Notes under the pieces: model-generated
Seen by the model: only the letters and a program-made list of their open reading frames with translations
Told to the model about the DNA's origin: nothing
The model's database searches: none
Program-made: the position numbers and the translations under genes
Shown here: positions 47,284 to 57,780 of the stretch, piece by piece
How the letters are laid out: each line of letters starts with the position of its first letter
Position numbering within the stretch: the first letter of the stretch is position 1
Source: Mycobacterium sp. Root135
Lineage (GTDB): Bacteria > Actinomycetota > Actinomycetes > Mycobacteriales > Mycobacteriaceae
Length of the DNA: 64,000 nt
Direction: 5' to 3'
Assembly: GCF_001426545.1 (NCBI RefSeq)
Contig: NZ_LMEZ01000001.1
Location: 1,052,505 to 1,116,504 of the forward strand

Positions 47284-50200
47284 CTAGCCGAACAGTTCTC
47301 GAACGTCGGCGTCGGTGAGGGCCGTCCCGAAGACGTCGCCCTCGTCGACGACGGCGGCGAACAGTTCGCGCTTTCGGTTCTGCAGCGCGACGACCTTCTC
47401 TTCGATGGTGCCCTCCGAGACGAGCCGGTAGACGGTGACCGGACGCGTCTGGCCGATGCGGTGCGTCCGGTCGACGGCCTGAGCCTCGGCGGCAGGATTC
47501 CACCACGGATCGCAGATGAAGCAGTAGTCGGCCTCGGTGAGGTTGAGCCCAAAACCGCCCGCCTTCAGGCTGATCAGGAACACCTGGTTGACACCCGCCC
47601 TGAAGTCGTTGATCGCCTGATCCCGCTGTTGCGAACTCGACGACCCGTCTAGATAGCTGTACCGCACCCCGACGGCGTCCAGATGGCTGCGCAGGATCGC
47701 GAGGAAGCCGGTGAACTGGCTGAACACCAGCGCGCTGTGCCCTTCGGCCACCAACTCGGGCAGCTGCTCGACCAGGAAGTCGACCTTGGCCGCCGCGACG
47801 TCCATCTTCGACTCGTCGACCAACCCGACGTGGAGGCTGAGCTGCCTCAGCAGTGTCAGCGACCGCAGGATCTGGAAGCGGTTCCTCTCCCAATCACCAA
47901 GCAGCCCAAGCACTTTCTGCCGCTCGCGGGCCATGTGGGTGTCGTAGATCCGTCGATGCTTCGGGCCGAGGTCGAGCGCGAGGACCTGCTCCTGCTTCGG
48001 CGGTAGCTCACCTGCGACCTGCCCCTTGGTGCGCCGCAGCATCATCGGCTTGATGCGCCGGCGCAGAACGGCGAGCCGTTCCCGGTCGGTACCCGATTCG
48101 ATCGGCTTGCGGAAGTGCTGGGTGAAGACCGCCGGCGACGGAAACAGGCCGGGGGCGGTGATCGACAACAGCGACCACAGCTCCATCAAGTTGTTCTCCA
48201 TCGGCGTGCCGGTGATGGCGAGCTTGAAACGGGCGTCCAACCGTCGCACGCACTGATGGGTCTTGCTGTTGTGATTCTTCACGAACTGCGCCTCGTCGAG
48301 AATCACTCCCGCCCAGTCGATTCCGGCGTACGCCTCGAAGTCGATGCGCAGGATGGCATAGGAGGTGACCACGATGTCGGCGGTCGCCGCTCGCTCGGCC
48401 AGCGACGTCCCCGATCGGGCCTCGGTGCTGGTCACCGCCACCGCCGTCAAACCCGGTGTGAAACGGCCACACTCGGCAACCCAGTTGGTGACGACGCTCG
48501 TCGGCGCGACGACCAGGAATCTCCGCGGCCCCTGCTCGGCGACGCGGGCGATCAGGGCGAGGGTCTGCACGGTCTTGCCGAGCCCCATGTCGTCGGCCAA
48601 CACCCCACCCAGCTGGTTGTCCCACAGGAACGACAACCAGCTCAGGCCGTCGAGCTGGTAGTCGCGCAGCGTCGCGTCGAGACCGACGGGCACCTCGACC
48701 GGCACGGGCGGGCGCGCGGCGGTCCGCATCGCCAGGCTCTCCTGCCAGCCGGCGAGTTGTTCGTCGACCACGCCGAGGGCCAGCAGTTCCTCCCACAGGG
48801 TGACGTTGTGGGAGCCCGCGTTCACCCGGTCGCCGTCGATCTCGCCGAGCGCGCGGGCCTCGTCGATCAGTTCCCGCAGGCGCAGGAGTTCCGGCGTGTC
48901 CAGCCGGAAGTAGACGCCGTTGGGCAGAAGCATGTGCGTTGCGCCCATTGCCAATTCGGCGATGACCGAGGCGATGGACACCTCCTGGCCGTCGATCGTC
49001 AGCGAGATGCCAAGGTCGAACCAGTCGTTGCGGACCGGCTCGTCGTCACCGCTGCCGAACTGCAGCTGAGGTGCGCTCTCGGCGGCACGGAAGTTGGGCA
49101 CGCTCAGGTCCACGTCGAGGACGAAGTCGTCCCGGCAGTCCAGGGCGGGCAGCACCTCGCCGACGAGCACCGCCGCCTCGGTCAGGGTGAGGTCGACCCC
49201 CGAAAGCAGGGTGGCGGGCGACGCGGCCGCGGCGGCAGTGACGGCATCGTTGGACCGCGCGACCGCGGTCATCTCGTCGATCAGCGCAGCGAAGAGGGTC
49301 CGCTTGGCCAGCTGCTGAAGGTGGTGTGCGGCTTGTTGCTTCCAGGTCCGCGAGGCCGACGCGACGGCTCGCAACGCGGGGAGCACCGCGTCCCACATCA
49401 GGGTTTCGGCGTCGCCGTTCCGGTAGCCCGTGCGCTGCGCGACGGACCCCGGCTCGAACTCGTGGTGGCGGTCGTTCACCAGGTAGCGGGTGGTCCAGTA
49501 CGCGCGCATGCCGCCCGAGGTGGACTTCAGCGTCAGCACCGCCGTCGGCCCACTGATCGTCGGCGGGGTGAACAGGCCGTCCTGCACGTCCACCTGCGTG
49601 ACGTCGGCCAACCGGGGAAGGACCTCCAACGAGAACTCCGGCACCATGTCGGCGGGAATGTGCAGCACCTCCCTGCGGAGGACGAGGTCCAGCGTCGTGC
49701 GCCCGGGCACCGGGTCGAACCGGCCAAGCCGGAGCACGCCGTCGACGATCGTGTACATCCCGTGCGGCACGGGCGATCCGATGAGACCGACGTCGTCGGT
49801 CGGGCAGCGCTCACCGTCGACGACCATCGCGACCGTCATCGTCGCGCCACCCGCGTCGTCGGAGACGAAGTCGAGCCGCAGCTGAGCGCTCTTGACGAGG
49901 TCGACCCCGGTCAACCCGCTCCCGGCGTGGGCGACGATGGTAACCCCGGCGTCCATCGCGTCGGTCAGCCGAGACCAAAAGCCGGACGGCACACGGGAAA
50001 TCGTCATGACGTCGTTGATCGGCACGATGCCGGACCGCTGGGCGTCGCTGACCAGGGCGCGCAAGGCGTCGTACTGTCCGCGGTCGAACTCGCCTGCGGC
50101 GGCGTGGTAGGACAACCGTTGCCAGTTGACCCCGGTCCTGATCCAGGTGCCGCGCTTGCCGACGGTGACGGGGCGCAGCGCGATCTCGGCACGCGGGCGA

Positions 50201-50634
50201 TAGCGAGTCGGTGGCGAGATGGAGAACTCCAGGCCCATCGGCGCGGCATCCTCGGTACCCATCGGCGCCAACTCGTCGAGCATCTTGGTCAGCACGGTGC
50301 GCCAACGGTCGACGGCGGGCGGAGGCGACTGATGGTTGGACGACGCCGTCAGCAGCAGCGCGACAGCGTGCTTGCAGTAGACCCCCACCGGGCACGAGCA
50401 CTCGGCCCACACCAGCCGAAGATCGTCACCAGAGCGCTGGAATCCGGCGGCCACCTGATACCGATGGCCGTCCGAACCCGAACAGAGGCCGGTGAGCTCG
50501 AGACCGTCCTCGTTCCAGTCGGCGTCGCTGACCCGTCCGAGGTCGGCGTACCGGGTGCCACGACTGACCGTCGCCGAACCGAACTCGGCGACCAACTCAC
50601 CGATGTTGAGGACGAAGCCGAGTGGCGGCACCAT
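47284..50634 (-). CDS. SNF2-family helicase with SWIM zinc finger
   Basis: A 1116-residue protein. The N-terminal SWIM finger is CSCPVGVYCKHAVAL (about residues 78-92). A long middle region of unknown fold follows. The SNF2 ATPase begins with LADDMGLGKTVQTLAL (Lys about 687), has the DEAQ box VILDEAQFVKN, and ends with the helicase C domain (SLKAGGFGLNLTEADY, DRTHRIGQTRPVTVYRLV). Such proteins remodel DNA-protein complexes or act in repair and phage defence; its actual role here is not known. It stands alone on its transcript apart from the downstream terminator. Confidence 0.87.
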   Translation of the reverse strand: MVPPLGFVLNIGELVAEFGSATVSRGTRYADLGRVSDADWNEDGLELTGLCSGSDGHRYQVAAGFQRSGDDLRLVWAECSCPVGVYCKHAVALLLTASSNHQSPPPAVDRWRTVLTKMLDELAPMGTEDAAPMGLEFSISPPTRYRPRAEIALRPVTVGKRGTWIRTGVNWQRLSYHAAAGEFDRGQYDALRALVSDAQRSGIVPINDVMTISRVPSGFWSRLTDAMDAGVTIVAHAGSGLTGVDLVKSAQLRLDFVSDDAGGATMTVAMVVDGERCPTDDVGLIGSPVPHGMYTIVDGVLRLGRFDPVPGRTTLDLVLRREVLHIPADMVPEFSLEVLPRLADVTQVDVQDGLFTPPTISGPTAVLTLKSTSGGMRAYWTTRYLVNDRHHEFEPGSVAQRTGYRNGDAETLMWDAVLPALRAVASASRTWKQQAAHHLQQLAKRTLFAALIDEMTAVARSNDAVTAAAAASPATLLSGVDLTLTEAAVLVGEVLPALDCRDDFVLDVDLSVPNFRAAESAPQLQFGSGDDEPVRNDWFDLGISLTIDGQEVSIASVIAELAMGATHMLLPNGVYFRLDTPELLRLRELIDEARALGEIDGDRVNAGSHNVTLWEELLALGVVDEQLAGWQESLAMRTAARPPVPVEVPVGLDATLRDYQLDGLSWLSFLWDNQLGGVLADDMGLGKTVQTLALIARVAEQGPRRFLVVAPTSVVTNWVAECGRFTPGLTAVAVTSTEARSGTSLAERAATADIVVTSYAILRIDFEAYAGIDWAGVILDEAQFVKNHNSKTHQCVRRLDARFKLAITGTPMENNLMELWSLLSITAPGLFPSPAVFTQHFRKPIESGTDRERLAVLRRRIKPMMLRRTKGQVAGELPPKQEQVLALDLGPKHRRIYDTHMARERQKVLGLLGDWERNRFQILRSLTLLRQLSLHVGLVDESKMDVAAAKVDFLVEQLPELVAEGHSALVFSQFTGFLAILRSHLDAVGVRYSYLDGSSSSQQRDQAINDFRAGVNQVFLISLKAGGFGLNLTEADYCFICDPWWNPAAEAQAVDRTHRIGQTRPVTVYRLVSEGTIEEKVVALQNRKRELFAAVVDEGDVFGTALTDADVRELFG

Positions 50635-50679
50635 GGACAGAGGATAGTGACGACCGCCGACACTGCGTCGGCGACCAAC

Positions 50680-51240
50680 TCACCAGGTGCTGGTGCGCAG
50701 CACGATCTCGGCGGCCAGTTGGGCCGTGGACTCCTGCGCGTTGCGGCGACCGAGCAACTCCACGATGCGGTAGTCGCCGTAGACGTATCGCTGACTGGCC
50801 TTGGCCACGGTGCGCGCCGCGGGCGAACTCACCAGCGCGGTGGTGTTCACCTCGACGGGCGGGCAGTGCTCGTCTCGGACGTCGCCCGCCTGATCCGGCA
50901 CGCGCGGATGCCCGCGGTCGACGACGACCAACCCGATGAACCGGTCAAGCCGGGTGGCGGCCAACTCCCAGGCCAGTTCTCCCCCGACCCGGTCGCCCAC
51001 CAGAAGCGCCCACCGCACCCCGACGGAGTCGAGGATCCCGACGACGGACTTGGGGCTCAGCCGCGGATCGGGCGCGATGACCACCGTCCGCAGCGATGCC
51101 GTGTGCAGGCGTTCGCAGATCGCGTCGTAGGCCGCCGGCCCTTGCGCGGCCCCCAGCAGGACGACGACCGACCCCTTCTCGGGGCCGGACACGTCGACTG
51201 TCGCGGGAAACCCGTCGACGGTGAGCACGGTCGATGGCAT
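50680..51240 (-). CDS. Degenerate, short alpha/beta-hydrolase-like protein
   Basis: A 186-residue protein with alpha/beta-hydrolase-like topology: VVVLLGAAQGPAAYDAICERL, TVVIAPDP and WALLVGDRVGGELAWELAATRL. At the nucleophile elbow G-x-S-x-G it reads GDRVG, with Arg at the serine position, so it should not be catalytically active as a serine hydrolase. The C-terminal part is short and lacks an evident catalytic His. It lies 45 bp upstream of the helicase gene on the same strand. Function unknown. Confidence 0.55.
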   Translation of the reverse strand: MPSTVLTVDGFPATVDVSGPEKGSVVVLLGAAQGPAAYDAICERLHTASLRTVVIAPDPRLSPKSVVGILDSVGVRWALLVGDRVGGELAWELAATRLDRFIGLVVVDRGHPRVPDQAGDVRDEHCPPVEVNTTALVSSPAARTVAKASQRYVYGDYRIVELLGRRNAQESTAQLAAEIVLRTSTW

Positions 51241-51303
51241 TGCGCCACGCTACAGGGGTCTGATCGTGTTCAGTCGGGTTTTCACGGCCTTGCAACCCAA
51301 CCC

Positions 51304-51966
51304 TCAGGGTTGCCTCAGCCGCTCGGCCTGCTTGGCGGTCACGTCCAAAAACGTTTGCGGCAGCGACCCTTTGACCGGGATGGTGGAATCCGGGGTCGGG
51401 AACGCGATGCCGAACATTCCCCACTCGCCGACGTTCTCGAACGTGAAGTAGACGCTGCTCTCCTCGCCCTGCAACTGCATGGTCTGCTGATAGGTCAGCG
51501 ACTGCGCGCGCGACGACTCCATCTTGGTGGTCGTCATCAGGATCGGCTCCGACGCCTTGTCGAAGTAGGTCACGTACAGCTCACAGCGGGCCGCCGTGGC
51601 TTCGAGGCGACGCAGGTCCAAGGCGGCCACCAAGACCGTCATCACGATCCGTGCTCCGTCGTAGGACACGTTGTACTTCGCGGAGCTTCCCGGCCCGCGC
51701 TCGACCGACGCCGCGATGTCCTTGGTCAACCCGTCGGCGCACCCCTCGGGTTCGGACTCCATCGCCGGCGGCCGGTCCGCTCCGTCGGGGGTGCCTTGTT
51801 GCTCGACGACGCGGTCGAACCGGACACCGGGCGGGAAGTCCTCGGCGGTCGGCAACGTGGCGTTCAGTCGCGCACCCGGCCACGTCGGGGTGCCCTCGAC
51901 GGCGCAGCCGGACAGGGACACGACCGTTGCGCTCGCGATGACGACTGCCTTGGACGCCAATCCCAT
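51304..51966 (-). CDS. Lipoprotein of unknown function
   Basis: A 220-residue protein with a signal peptide and lipobox VSLSGC (Cys21). The mature part begins with Thr/Pro/Ala-rich sequence and contains three further cysteines and the DPNS-like block DSTIPVKGSLPQTFLDVTAKQ. No family was recognised. It starts 13 bp after cobQ and could be on the same transcript, but a role in cobalamin synthesis is not evident. Confidence 0.68.
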   Translation of the reverse strand: MGLASKAVVIASATVVSLSGCAVEGTPTWPGARLNATLPTAEDFPPGVRFDRVVEQQGTPDGADRPPAMESEPEGCADGLTKDIAASVERGPGSSAKYNVSYDGARIVMTVLVAALDLRRLEATAARCELYVTYFDKASEPILMTTTKMESSRAQSLTYQQTMQLQGEESSVYFTFENVGEWGMFGIAFPTPDSTIPVKGSLPQTFLDVTAKQAERLRQP

Positions 51967-51979
51967 CCTTGAAGGCTAC

Positions 51980-53470
51980 TCAGCGACGGTCGAGGTGCGA
52001 GGTGATCACGGGGCGCGACGGCGCACCCCCAGCCAGCAGATCCGTCACCGCGTCGAGGTCGAGGTGTTCGGCGAGCAGGTCGGCCATCGCGTCGAGTTGG
52101 GCGTCACGCCGGCCGGTGACGTCGACGTCGTCGGCGACGACGAAACCGCGCCGGTCGGCCGCCGTGGCGGCGTCGGTAAGCCATTGGCGTCGCACGTCGT
52201 CGTTGTCGAACAAGCCGTGCCAGTGCGTGCCGTACACGGCGCCGCGCCGGATGCCGACGTCGAGCCAGGAGTCCTCGGACGTCCGTGCCACCTGACCGTG
52301 GTGAATCTCGTACCCGCGCAACGGCGTCTCCCAGTGCTTCAGGGTCTTGTCCGTGACGAAGACGATGTCGGCGTCCAGTAGGCCGAGCCCCTCGACGCGT
52401 CCCAGGCGCGACTCGACCGGGTCGTCGACGGTCCTGCACAGCATTTGGAACCCTCCGCAGATGCCGACGACGGCGCGCCCGGACGCCGCGTGCGCGAGGA
52501 CGCCGTCGGCGAGTCCGCGCTCTCGCAGCCACTCCAGGTCCGACACCGTGGCCTTGCTTCCCGGCAGGACGACGACGTCGGCGTCGGCCAGGTCCGCGAC
52601 GTCGGCGACCCACCGGACCACCACGCCCGGCTCACACGCCAGCGCCTCGACGTCGGTGGAGTTGGAGATGCGGGGCAGCCGTATGGCCGCGACCCGCAGC
52701 GTGTCGGTGCCTCGCGCTTGCTCGGGTATCCCCACGATCCGGTGGGATTGGACCGACAGCGAGTCCTCCGCGTCGAGCCACAGACCGTCGTCGTACGGGA
52801 CGACGCCGTAGGTGGGCCGCCCGGACAGTCGCTCGAGTTGGTCCAGGCCGGGTGCCAGCAGGGCAGGGTCGCCGCGGAACTTGTTGACCACGAAGCCCGC
52901 GATGAGCCGCTGGTCGTCGGGTTCGAGCACCGCGACGGTGCCGAAGAAGTGCGCCAGCACCCCGCCGCGGTCGATGTCACCGACCACGATCACCGGGAGG
53001 TCCGCCGCCCGCGCCAGCCCCATGTTGGCGAGATCGGTTGCGCGCAGGTTGATTTCGGCGGGTGAGCCGGCGCCCTCGCAGATGACGACGTCGAATTCGC
53101 TTCTCAGGGAGTCGAGTTGGTCGTTGACCACCTTGGCGAGCATGGCGCGATGGTGGAAGTAGTCACCCGCGGCGACCGTGCCGACGACCTGGCCCATCAC
53201 CACCAGCTGTGAGGTCCGGTCCCCACCCGGTTTCAGCAGGACGGGGTTGAATCGCACGCTCGGCTCGAGGCCCGCCGCCCTGGCCTGCATGGCCTGGGCG
53301 CGACCGATCTCACCGCCCTCGACCGTGACGGCCGAATTGTTGGACATGTTCTGCGCCTTGAACGGCGCAACGCGAATACCCTTGCGCGCCAACAGTCGAC
53401 AGAGGCCGGCGACGACCGTCGACTTGCCTGCGTCGGAGGTGGTGCCTGCGACCAGCAGTGCGCCGGTCAC
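51980..53470 (-). CDS. cobQ: Adenosylcobyric acid synthase (cobyric acid synthase)
   Basis: A 496-residue amidotransferase. The P-loop is [19 protein letters not shown], followed by [15 protein letters not shown] and [14 protein letters not shown]. The glutaminase half has [11 protein letters not shown] with the nucleophile Cys. It amidates b, d, e and g side chains of adenosylcobyrinic acid a,c-diamide. GTG 53470 overlaps the map stop by four bases. It is away from the other cobalamin genes (27-32 kb), indicating a split pathway. Confidence 0.93.
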   Translation of the reverse strand: MTGALLVAGTTSDAGKSTVVAGLCRLLARKGIRVAPFKAQNMSNNSAVTVEGGEIGRAQAMQARAAGLEPSVRFNPVLLKPGGDRTSQLVVMGQVVGTVAAGDYFHHRAMLAKVVNDQLDSLRSEFDVVICEGAGSPAEINLRATDLANMGLARAADLPVIVVGDIDRGGVLAHFFGTVAVLEPDDQRLIAGFVVNKFRGDPALLAPGLDQLERLSGRPTYGVVPYDDGLWLDAEDSLSVQSHRIVGIPEQARGTDTLRVAAIRLPRISNSTDVEALACEPGVVVRWVADVADLADADVVVLPGSKATVSDLEWLRERGLADGVLAHAASGRAVVGICGGFQMLCRTVDDPVESRLGRVEGLGLLDADIVFVTDKTLKHWETPLRGYEIHHGQVARTSEDSWLDVGIRRGAVYGTHWHGLFDNDDVRRQWLTDAATAADRRGFVVADDVDVTGRRDAQLDAMADLLAEHLDLDAVTDLLAGGAPSRPVITSHLDRR

Positions 53471-54327
53471 TCCGGGAGCGTCAGGATCTCGGCGCCGTCG
53501 TCGGTGACCACCAGGGTGTGCTCGAACTGTGCGGTCCACTTCTTGTCCACCGTGGCGACCGTCCAGCCGTCGTCCCAGATTTCGTAGTCGAGCGCACCGA
53601 GGTTGATCATGGGTTCGATGGTGAAGGTCATGCCGGGTTCGAGCACGGTGTCGACCGCGGGCTGGTCGTAGTGCAGGACCACCAGTCCGTTGTGGAACGT
53701 GGTGCCGATGCCGTGGCCGGTGAAGTCACGAACGACGTTGTAGCCGAACCGGTTCGCGTATGCCTCGATGACGCGGCCGACGACGGACAATTGTCTGCCG
53801 GGCTTGACGGCCTTGATCGCCCGCATGGTTGCCTCGTGGGTGCGCTCGACGAGCAGTCGGTGTTCCTCGGACACCTCGCCGGCGAGGAAGGTGGCGTTGG
53901 TGTCGCCGTGGACGCCGTCGATGTAGGCGGTCACGTCGATGTTGACGATGTCGCCGTCCTGGACGACCGTCGAGTCGGGGATGCCGTGGCAGATGACCTC
54001 GTTGAGCGACGTGCAGCAGGACTTGGGGAAGCTCTTGTAACCAAGCGTCGAGGGGTACGCCCCGTGGTCGACCATGTAGTCGTGGGCGATGCGGTCCAAC
54101 TGATCGGTGGTGACACCGGGTGCGACCGCCTTGCCCGCCTCGGCGAGCGCGTTGGCCGCGATGCGACCGGCGACGCGCATCCGCTCGATTATGTCTGGCG
54201 TCTGAACCCACGGCTCGGAGCCCTCCTGCACGCTGGACTTCCAGGCGTATTCGGGGCGCGAGATCGACTTGGGCACCGGGAGCGTCGGGGAGAGCTCACC
54301 GGGGCGGAGTGCGGTGCGAACGGACAT
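53467..54327 (-). CDS. map: Methionine aminopeptidase, type I
   Basis: A 286-residue type Ia/c enzyme. Metal ligands occur in NIDVTAY (Asp), HGDTNATF (Asp), GHGIGTTFH (His), FTIEPMI (Glu) and TAQFEHTLV (Glu). The N-terminal extension contains a PxxPxP-like [14 protein letters not shown] motif of the mycobacterial long form (MapB). It removes initiator methionine. ATG 54327; downstream cobQ overlaps by four bases. Confidence 0.95.
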   Translation of the reverse strand: MSVRTALRPGELSPTLPVPKSISRPEYAWKSSVQEGSEPWVQTPDIIERMRVAGRIAANALAEAGKAVAPGVTTDQLDRIAHDYMVDHGAYPSTLGYKSFPKSCCTSLNEVICHGIPDSTVVQDGDIVNIDVTAYIDGVHGDTNATFLAGEVSEEHRLLVERTHEATMRAIKAVKPGRQLSVVGRVIEAYANRFGYNVVRDFTGHGIGTTFHNGLVVLHYDQPAVDTVLEPGMTFTIEPMINLGALDYEIWDDGWTVATVDKKWTAQFEHTLVVTDDGAEILTLPE

Positions 54328-54340
54328 CGTCCCAGCCTAA

Positions 54341-54931
54341 CTAACCCCTGCCGAACAGCGACTTTCGCGGTCCGCGGACGTCGACGGAACCGCAGAAGGC
54401 TCGGCCGGTGAGGATGACGTGCGGCGACCCCTCGGCGGGTGCGTCCTTGCGGTGGTCGCGGGCACTGCCGACGACCACTTCGACGTCGTCGATCGACGCG
54501 CTCGCCCCGTCGGGCAGCCGGATGTCCACCGACCCGAACTTCATGTCGAGTTCGATCACGACGATCGGTCCGGCGAACCGCGCCCTGGTGAGGTCGAGGT
54601 CGACCGAGCCCATGCGCCGCACCAGCGACAACCGGGTCGGCACGATCCACTCGCCCTGGCGTTTCAGCGAGCCGAGCACACCCCGGAGTTCGACCCGGTC
54701 GGTCGCGGTCGTGACGATCGCGCCGGGCCCGGGCAGGTCCTCGACGAGCGCGGCGAGTTCGGAGTGCAGCCGGGCCTGCGAGACCGCGGCCGACCGTTCT
54801 TCGAACTCGTCGATGTCGATCAGCCCGAGCGCCACCGCGTTGTGCAGGCGGCGCAACGTGCCGTTGCGGTCCGCGTCGGAGATGCGGAGCACCAGGCCTT
54901 CGCTACCAAAGATCTCGGAGTTGCTGCTCAT
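54341..54931 (-). CDS. DUF1707 (SHOCT-like) domain protein
   Basis: A 196-residue protein. Residues 15-70 form the DUF1707 domain (LRISDADRNGTLRRLHNAVALGLIDIDEFEERSAAV in parts), a small SHOCT-like helical module. The rest is beta-rich (VELRGVLGSLKRQGEWIVP, RMGSVDLDLTRA, KFGSVDIRLPDG), resembling the LiaF-like repeat domain of envelope-stress proteins. ATG 54931 was preferred because GGGACGGG precedes it and the domain begins immediately. Role unknown; may respond to cell-wall stress next to the PBP gene. Confidence 0.75.
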   Translation of the reverse strand: MSSNSEIFGSEGLVLRISDADRNGTLRRLHNAVALGLIDIDEFEERSAAVSQARLHSELAALVEDLPGPGAIVTTATDRVELRGVLGSLKRQGEWIVPTRLSLVRRMGSVDLDLTRARFAGPIVVIELDMKFGSVDIRLPDGASASIDDVEVVVGSARDHRKDAPAEGSPHVILTGRAFCGSVDVRGPRKSLFGRG

Positions 54932-54966
54932 GATCACTGCCCGTCCCTTCGCCAGGACCAGGCTAC

Positions 54967-56790
54967 TCAGGACAGGTAGTCCGGTGGCATTCCGTTGAGC
55001 ATGTCCCGGCACATCCGCACGGCGAACTCGGAGCTACCGCCGCCGACGATCAGCGCGGCGAACGCGAGGTCGCCGCGGTAGCCGGCGAACCAGGCGTGCG
55101 AACCGCCGTCGAATTCGGCCTCACCCGTCTTGCCGCGGACGTCGCCACTGCCGTTGAGGTCCTTCGCCGTGCCGTTGGTCACGACGAGCTGCATCATCGG
55201 ACGCAATCCGTCGACCATCTTCTCGGTGATGGTGGGAGCGTCACCCGACACTTCGGTGTGCCTGCCCACGATGAGTTGGGGCACCGGCGTCTTTCCCGCG
55301 GCGACCGTCGCCGCGGCCAGCGCCATGCCGAAGGGGCTGACGAGCACGCGGCCCTGGCCGAAGCCGTCCTCGGTGCGTTCGGTCAGGTTCACCGTCGGGG
55401 GGACGGATCCGGTGACGGTCGTGATCCCGTCGACGACGTAGTCGGTCCCGATGCCGTATTGCGCGGCCGCGGTGGTCAGACCCCGTGGCGGCATCCGGCT
55501 GGCCAGCTCGGCGAAGGTGGTGTTGCAGGAGTTGGCGAAGGCGCGCGACATCGGCACGGTGCCAAGGTCGAAGCCGCCGTAGTTGGGGATGGTCCGCTGC
55601 CCGATGTCGATGTGGCCGGGGCAGCCGAGAAGGGTGTTGGGCGTCGCCATGTCGCGGTCGATCGCCGCACCCGCGGTGACGATCTTGAACGTCGACCCCG
55701 GCGGGTACAGACCCGTGGTGGCGGCGGGTCCGTCGGCGTCGGCGGCGGCGTTCTGGGCGACGGCAAGGATCTCGCCGGTGGACGGCTTGATCGCGACGAT
55801 CATCGCCTTTCTGCCGACCATGTCGACGGCGTCCTGGGCGGCGTCCTGAACCGCCCGGTCGAGGCTGATGGTCACCGAAGGTGCTGGGGCGCCGGGGGTT
55901 TCGTCGAGTACGTCGACGTCGGCGCCGTTCTGGTTGACGCTAACCACGCGCCAGCCCGCCTGGCCGTCGAGCTCGTCGGACACCGACTTCTTGACCTGGT
56001 TGATGATGTCGGGGGCGAATCGGTCGTCGACGGGGAGCAGTTCGGCATGCGGGGTGATGACGACGCCGGGCAGGTTGCCGATCGCGGGCGCCACGGCGTC
56101 GCGGTCGGCCTGCCGCAGCGTGACGAGGTTCAGCGGGGTCGCCGACGAGCTCGCCGTCTCGGCCAGGCGCTGGGCGTCCATGGTCGGGTCGAAGCGGCGC
56201 AGCGTGTCGGCGACGATCCTGGCCGTCGGCATGAGGTCGCCGCCTGCGGCCTTCGCGTCGAGCGCGTAGTTGTACAGGAATCCCGGCCGGAGCACGTCGC
56301 TGCCGCCGCGTTCGTTGACCGATGCGCGGGGCGGGGCGTCGGCGCGCAGGGCAAGGGTCTGGTTCTCCCCGAGGCTCGGGTGCAAACCCGTTGCGCTCCA
56401 ACGGACTTCCCAACGGCCCTCGTCACGGACCATGTTCAGCCGGCCGTCGTAGGTCCAGGTGCGGTTCTTCGGAAGGTGCCAGGTGTAGCGGTAGGCGATG
56501 CTGCCGGTGTCCTCGGCGTACTTCGATCCGAGGATTTGCGCGTCGAGCTTGGTCGCCTGTAGGCCGGCCCAGGCTTCGTTCAGGGCCGCCCTGGCGACGG
56601 CGGGGTGGTCACTGAAGTCGGCGGCGGCGCCGGTGTCCCCCTTGGCGAGCGCGGTGAAGAACGCCGTCGCCACCGGTTCGGGCCCGTTGGGCCGTGGCGT
56701 GCAGGCGCTGAGTCCGCCGGCGGCCGCCATCACCGCGAGGACCGTGAGGAGACCAGTGACTCGTGATGCGGATGAGGTTCGTGTTGCCAT
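54967..56790 (-). CDS. Penicillin-binding lipoprotein (class B transpeptidase, Rv2864c homologue)
   Basis: A 607-residue lipoprotein. The lipobox is LSAC (Cys30). An NTF2-like MecA-N domain follows, then the transpeptidase with the S-x-x-K motif PPGSTFK (Ser366), SCN (Ser421) and KTG (Lys554). It cross-links peptidoglycan at the outer face. ATG 56790 gives the signal peptide directly; the longer frame upstream is antisense-type sequence. It belongs to the cell-wall cluster with map and the DUF1707 protein. Confidence 0.92.
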   Translation of the reverse strand: MATRTSSASRVTGLLTVLAVMAAAGGLSACTPRPNGPEPVATAFFTALAKGDTGAAADFSDHPAVARAALNEAWAGLQATKLDAQILGSKYAEDTGSIAYRYTWHLPKNRTWTYDGRLNMVRDEGRWEVRWSATGLHPSLGENQTLALRADAPPRASVNERGGSDVLRPGFLYNYALDAKAAGGDLMPTARIVADTLRRFDPTMDAQRLAETASSSATPLNLVTLRQADRDAVAPAIGNLPGVVITPHAELLPVDDRFAPDIINQVKKSVSDELDGQAGWRVVSVNQNGADVDVLDETPGAPAPSVTISLDRAVQDAAQDAVDMVGRKAMIVAIKPSTGEILAVAQNAAADADGPAATTGLYPPGSTFKIVTAGAAIDRDMATPNTLLGCPGHIDIGQRTIPNYGGFDLGTVPMSRAFANSCNTTFAELASRMPPRGLTTAAAQYGIGTDYVVDGITTVTGSVPPTVNLTERTEDGFGQGRVLVSPFGMALAAATVAAGKTPVPQLIVGRHTEVSGDAPTITEKMVDGLRPMMQLVVTNGTAKDLNGSGDVRGKTGEAEFDGGSHAWFAGYRGDLAFAALIVGGGSSEFAVRMCRDMLNGMPPDYLS

Positions 56791-56875
56791 TGAGACTGAT
56801 GTTAGAAGCCGTCGCGGTTCAACACCCGGAGGCGCACCGAGACCGGAACGTAATTGGCTGGGGATGTCCCCGTGA

Positions 56876-57730
56876 TCAGTCGAGCAGCACGGTCGCGAAC
56901 GTGCCCACCTCGGCGAAACCGATCCGCGCGTAGGTGGCACGGGCAATCGTGTTGTAGCCGTTGACGTAGAGGCTGGCGGTCCGCCCACTGCGGACGACCG
57001 CACGGGCCAGCGCCGCGGTGCCTGCAATGCCGAGCCCGCGGCCGCGCCAGTCGGGATGCACCCACACACCTTGGATTTGGCCGACGGCAGGCGACTGCGA
57101 CCCGACCTCGGCCTTGAAGACCACCTGACCGTGCTCGAAGCGGGCCCAGGCCCGACCCGCGGTGATCAGGCCGGCGACGCGACGCCGGTAACCGCGGCCG
57201 CCGTCCCCCACCCGAGGGTCGACGCCGACCTCACCGATGAACATCTCGATCGCCGCGACGAGGTAGGCGTCGAGCTCCTCGATGCGTACCGGGCGCACCT
57301 GCGGGTCGACGACGCACTGTGGCGGGCTGGACAGTGCCATCAGCGGTTGGTGGTCGCGCACGTCACGCGCGGGCCCCCACGCCCTTTCGAGGCGCTGCCA
57401 CATCGGCATGACCAGTTCGGTCCGGCCCACCAGAGACGAGCACCGGCGCGGTGTGCTCATCGCCTTGTCCGCGAAGGCCACCAAGTCGGACACCTCGCCG
57501 CGCAACGGAATCAGGTTCGCCCCGGCGAAGCACAGCGAGTCGCTCGGGCGGCGACGCGTCCACATCTCGCCGCCGATCGACGTCGGGTCCACCCCGTGGT
57601 CGGCCACCCGGGACGCCACCATGCAGGAGCCGACGGGATCTTCGTCGAGCACGCGACGCACCATCGAGGCGTCGCGCACCACCGTCACGCGTCGCTCGTC
57701 GGCGAGGCGAAACAGTGGGGGTGCGGACAT
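56876..57730 (-). CDS. GNAT acetyltransferase with N-terminal DUF4081
   Basis: A 284-residue protein (Rv2867c homologue). The N-terminal half matches the DUF4081 pattern of actinobacterial GNATs (VLDEDPVGSCMVASRV, GGEMWTRR). The C-terminal half is the acetyl-CoA fold: IQGVWVHPDWRGRGLGIAGTAAL and YVNGYNTIARATYARIGF. Acceptor unknown. It lies between the PBP and ispG, on one minus-strand run of genes that begins at dxr. Confidence 0.85.
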   Translation of the reverse strand: MSAPPLFRLADERRVTVVRDASMVRRVLDEDPVGSCMVASRVADHGVDPTSIGGEMWTRRRPSDSLCFAGANLIPLRGEVSDLVAFADKAMSTPRRCSSLVGRTELVMPMWQRLERAWGPARDVRDHQPLMALSSPPQCVVDPQVRPVRIEELDAYLVAAIEMFIGEVGVDPRVGDGGRGYRRRVAGLITAGRAWARFEHGQVVFKAEVGSQSPAVGQIQGVWVHPDWRGRGLGIAGTAALARAVVRSGRTASLYVNGYNTIARATYARIGFAEVGTFATVLLD

Positions 57731-57780
57731 CTGGACCTTCTACGAGCCGGCGGCGGTGACCCTGCTCACAGGGTCATGGT

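Noticed and set aside
48115..51972. A 1285-codon plus-strand frame across the helicase, pseudo-hydrolase and lipoprotein genes.
   Set aside because: It is a high-GC antisense shadow without family motifs, and it covers three well-supported minus-strand genes.
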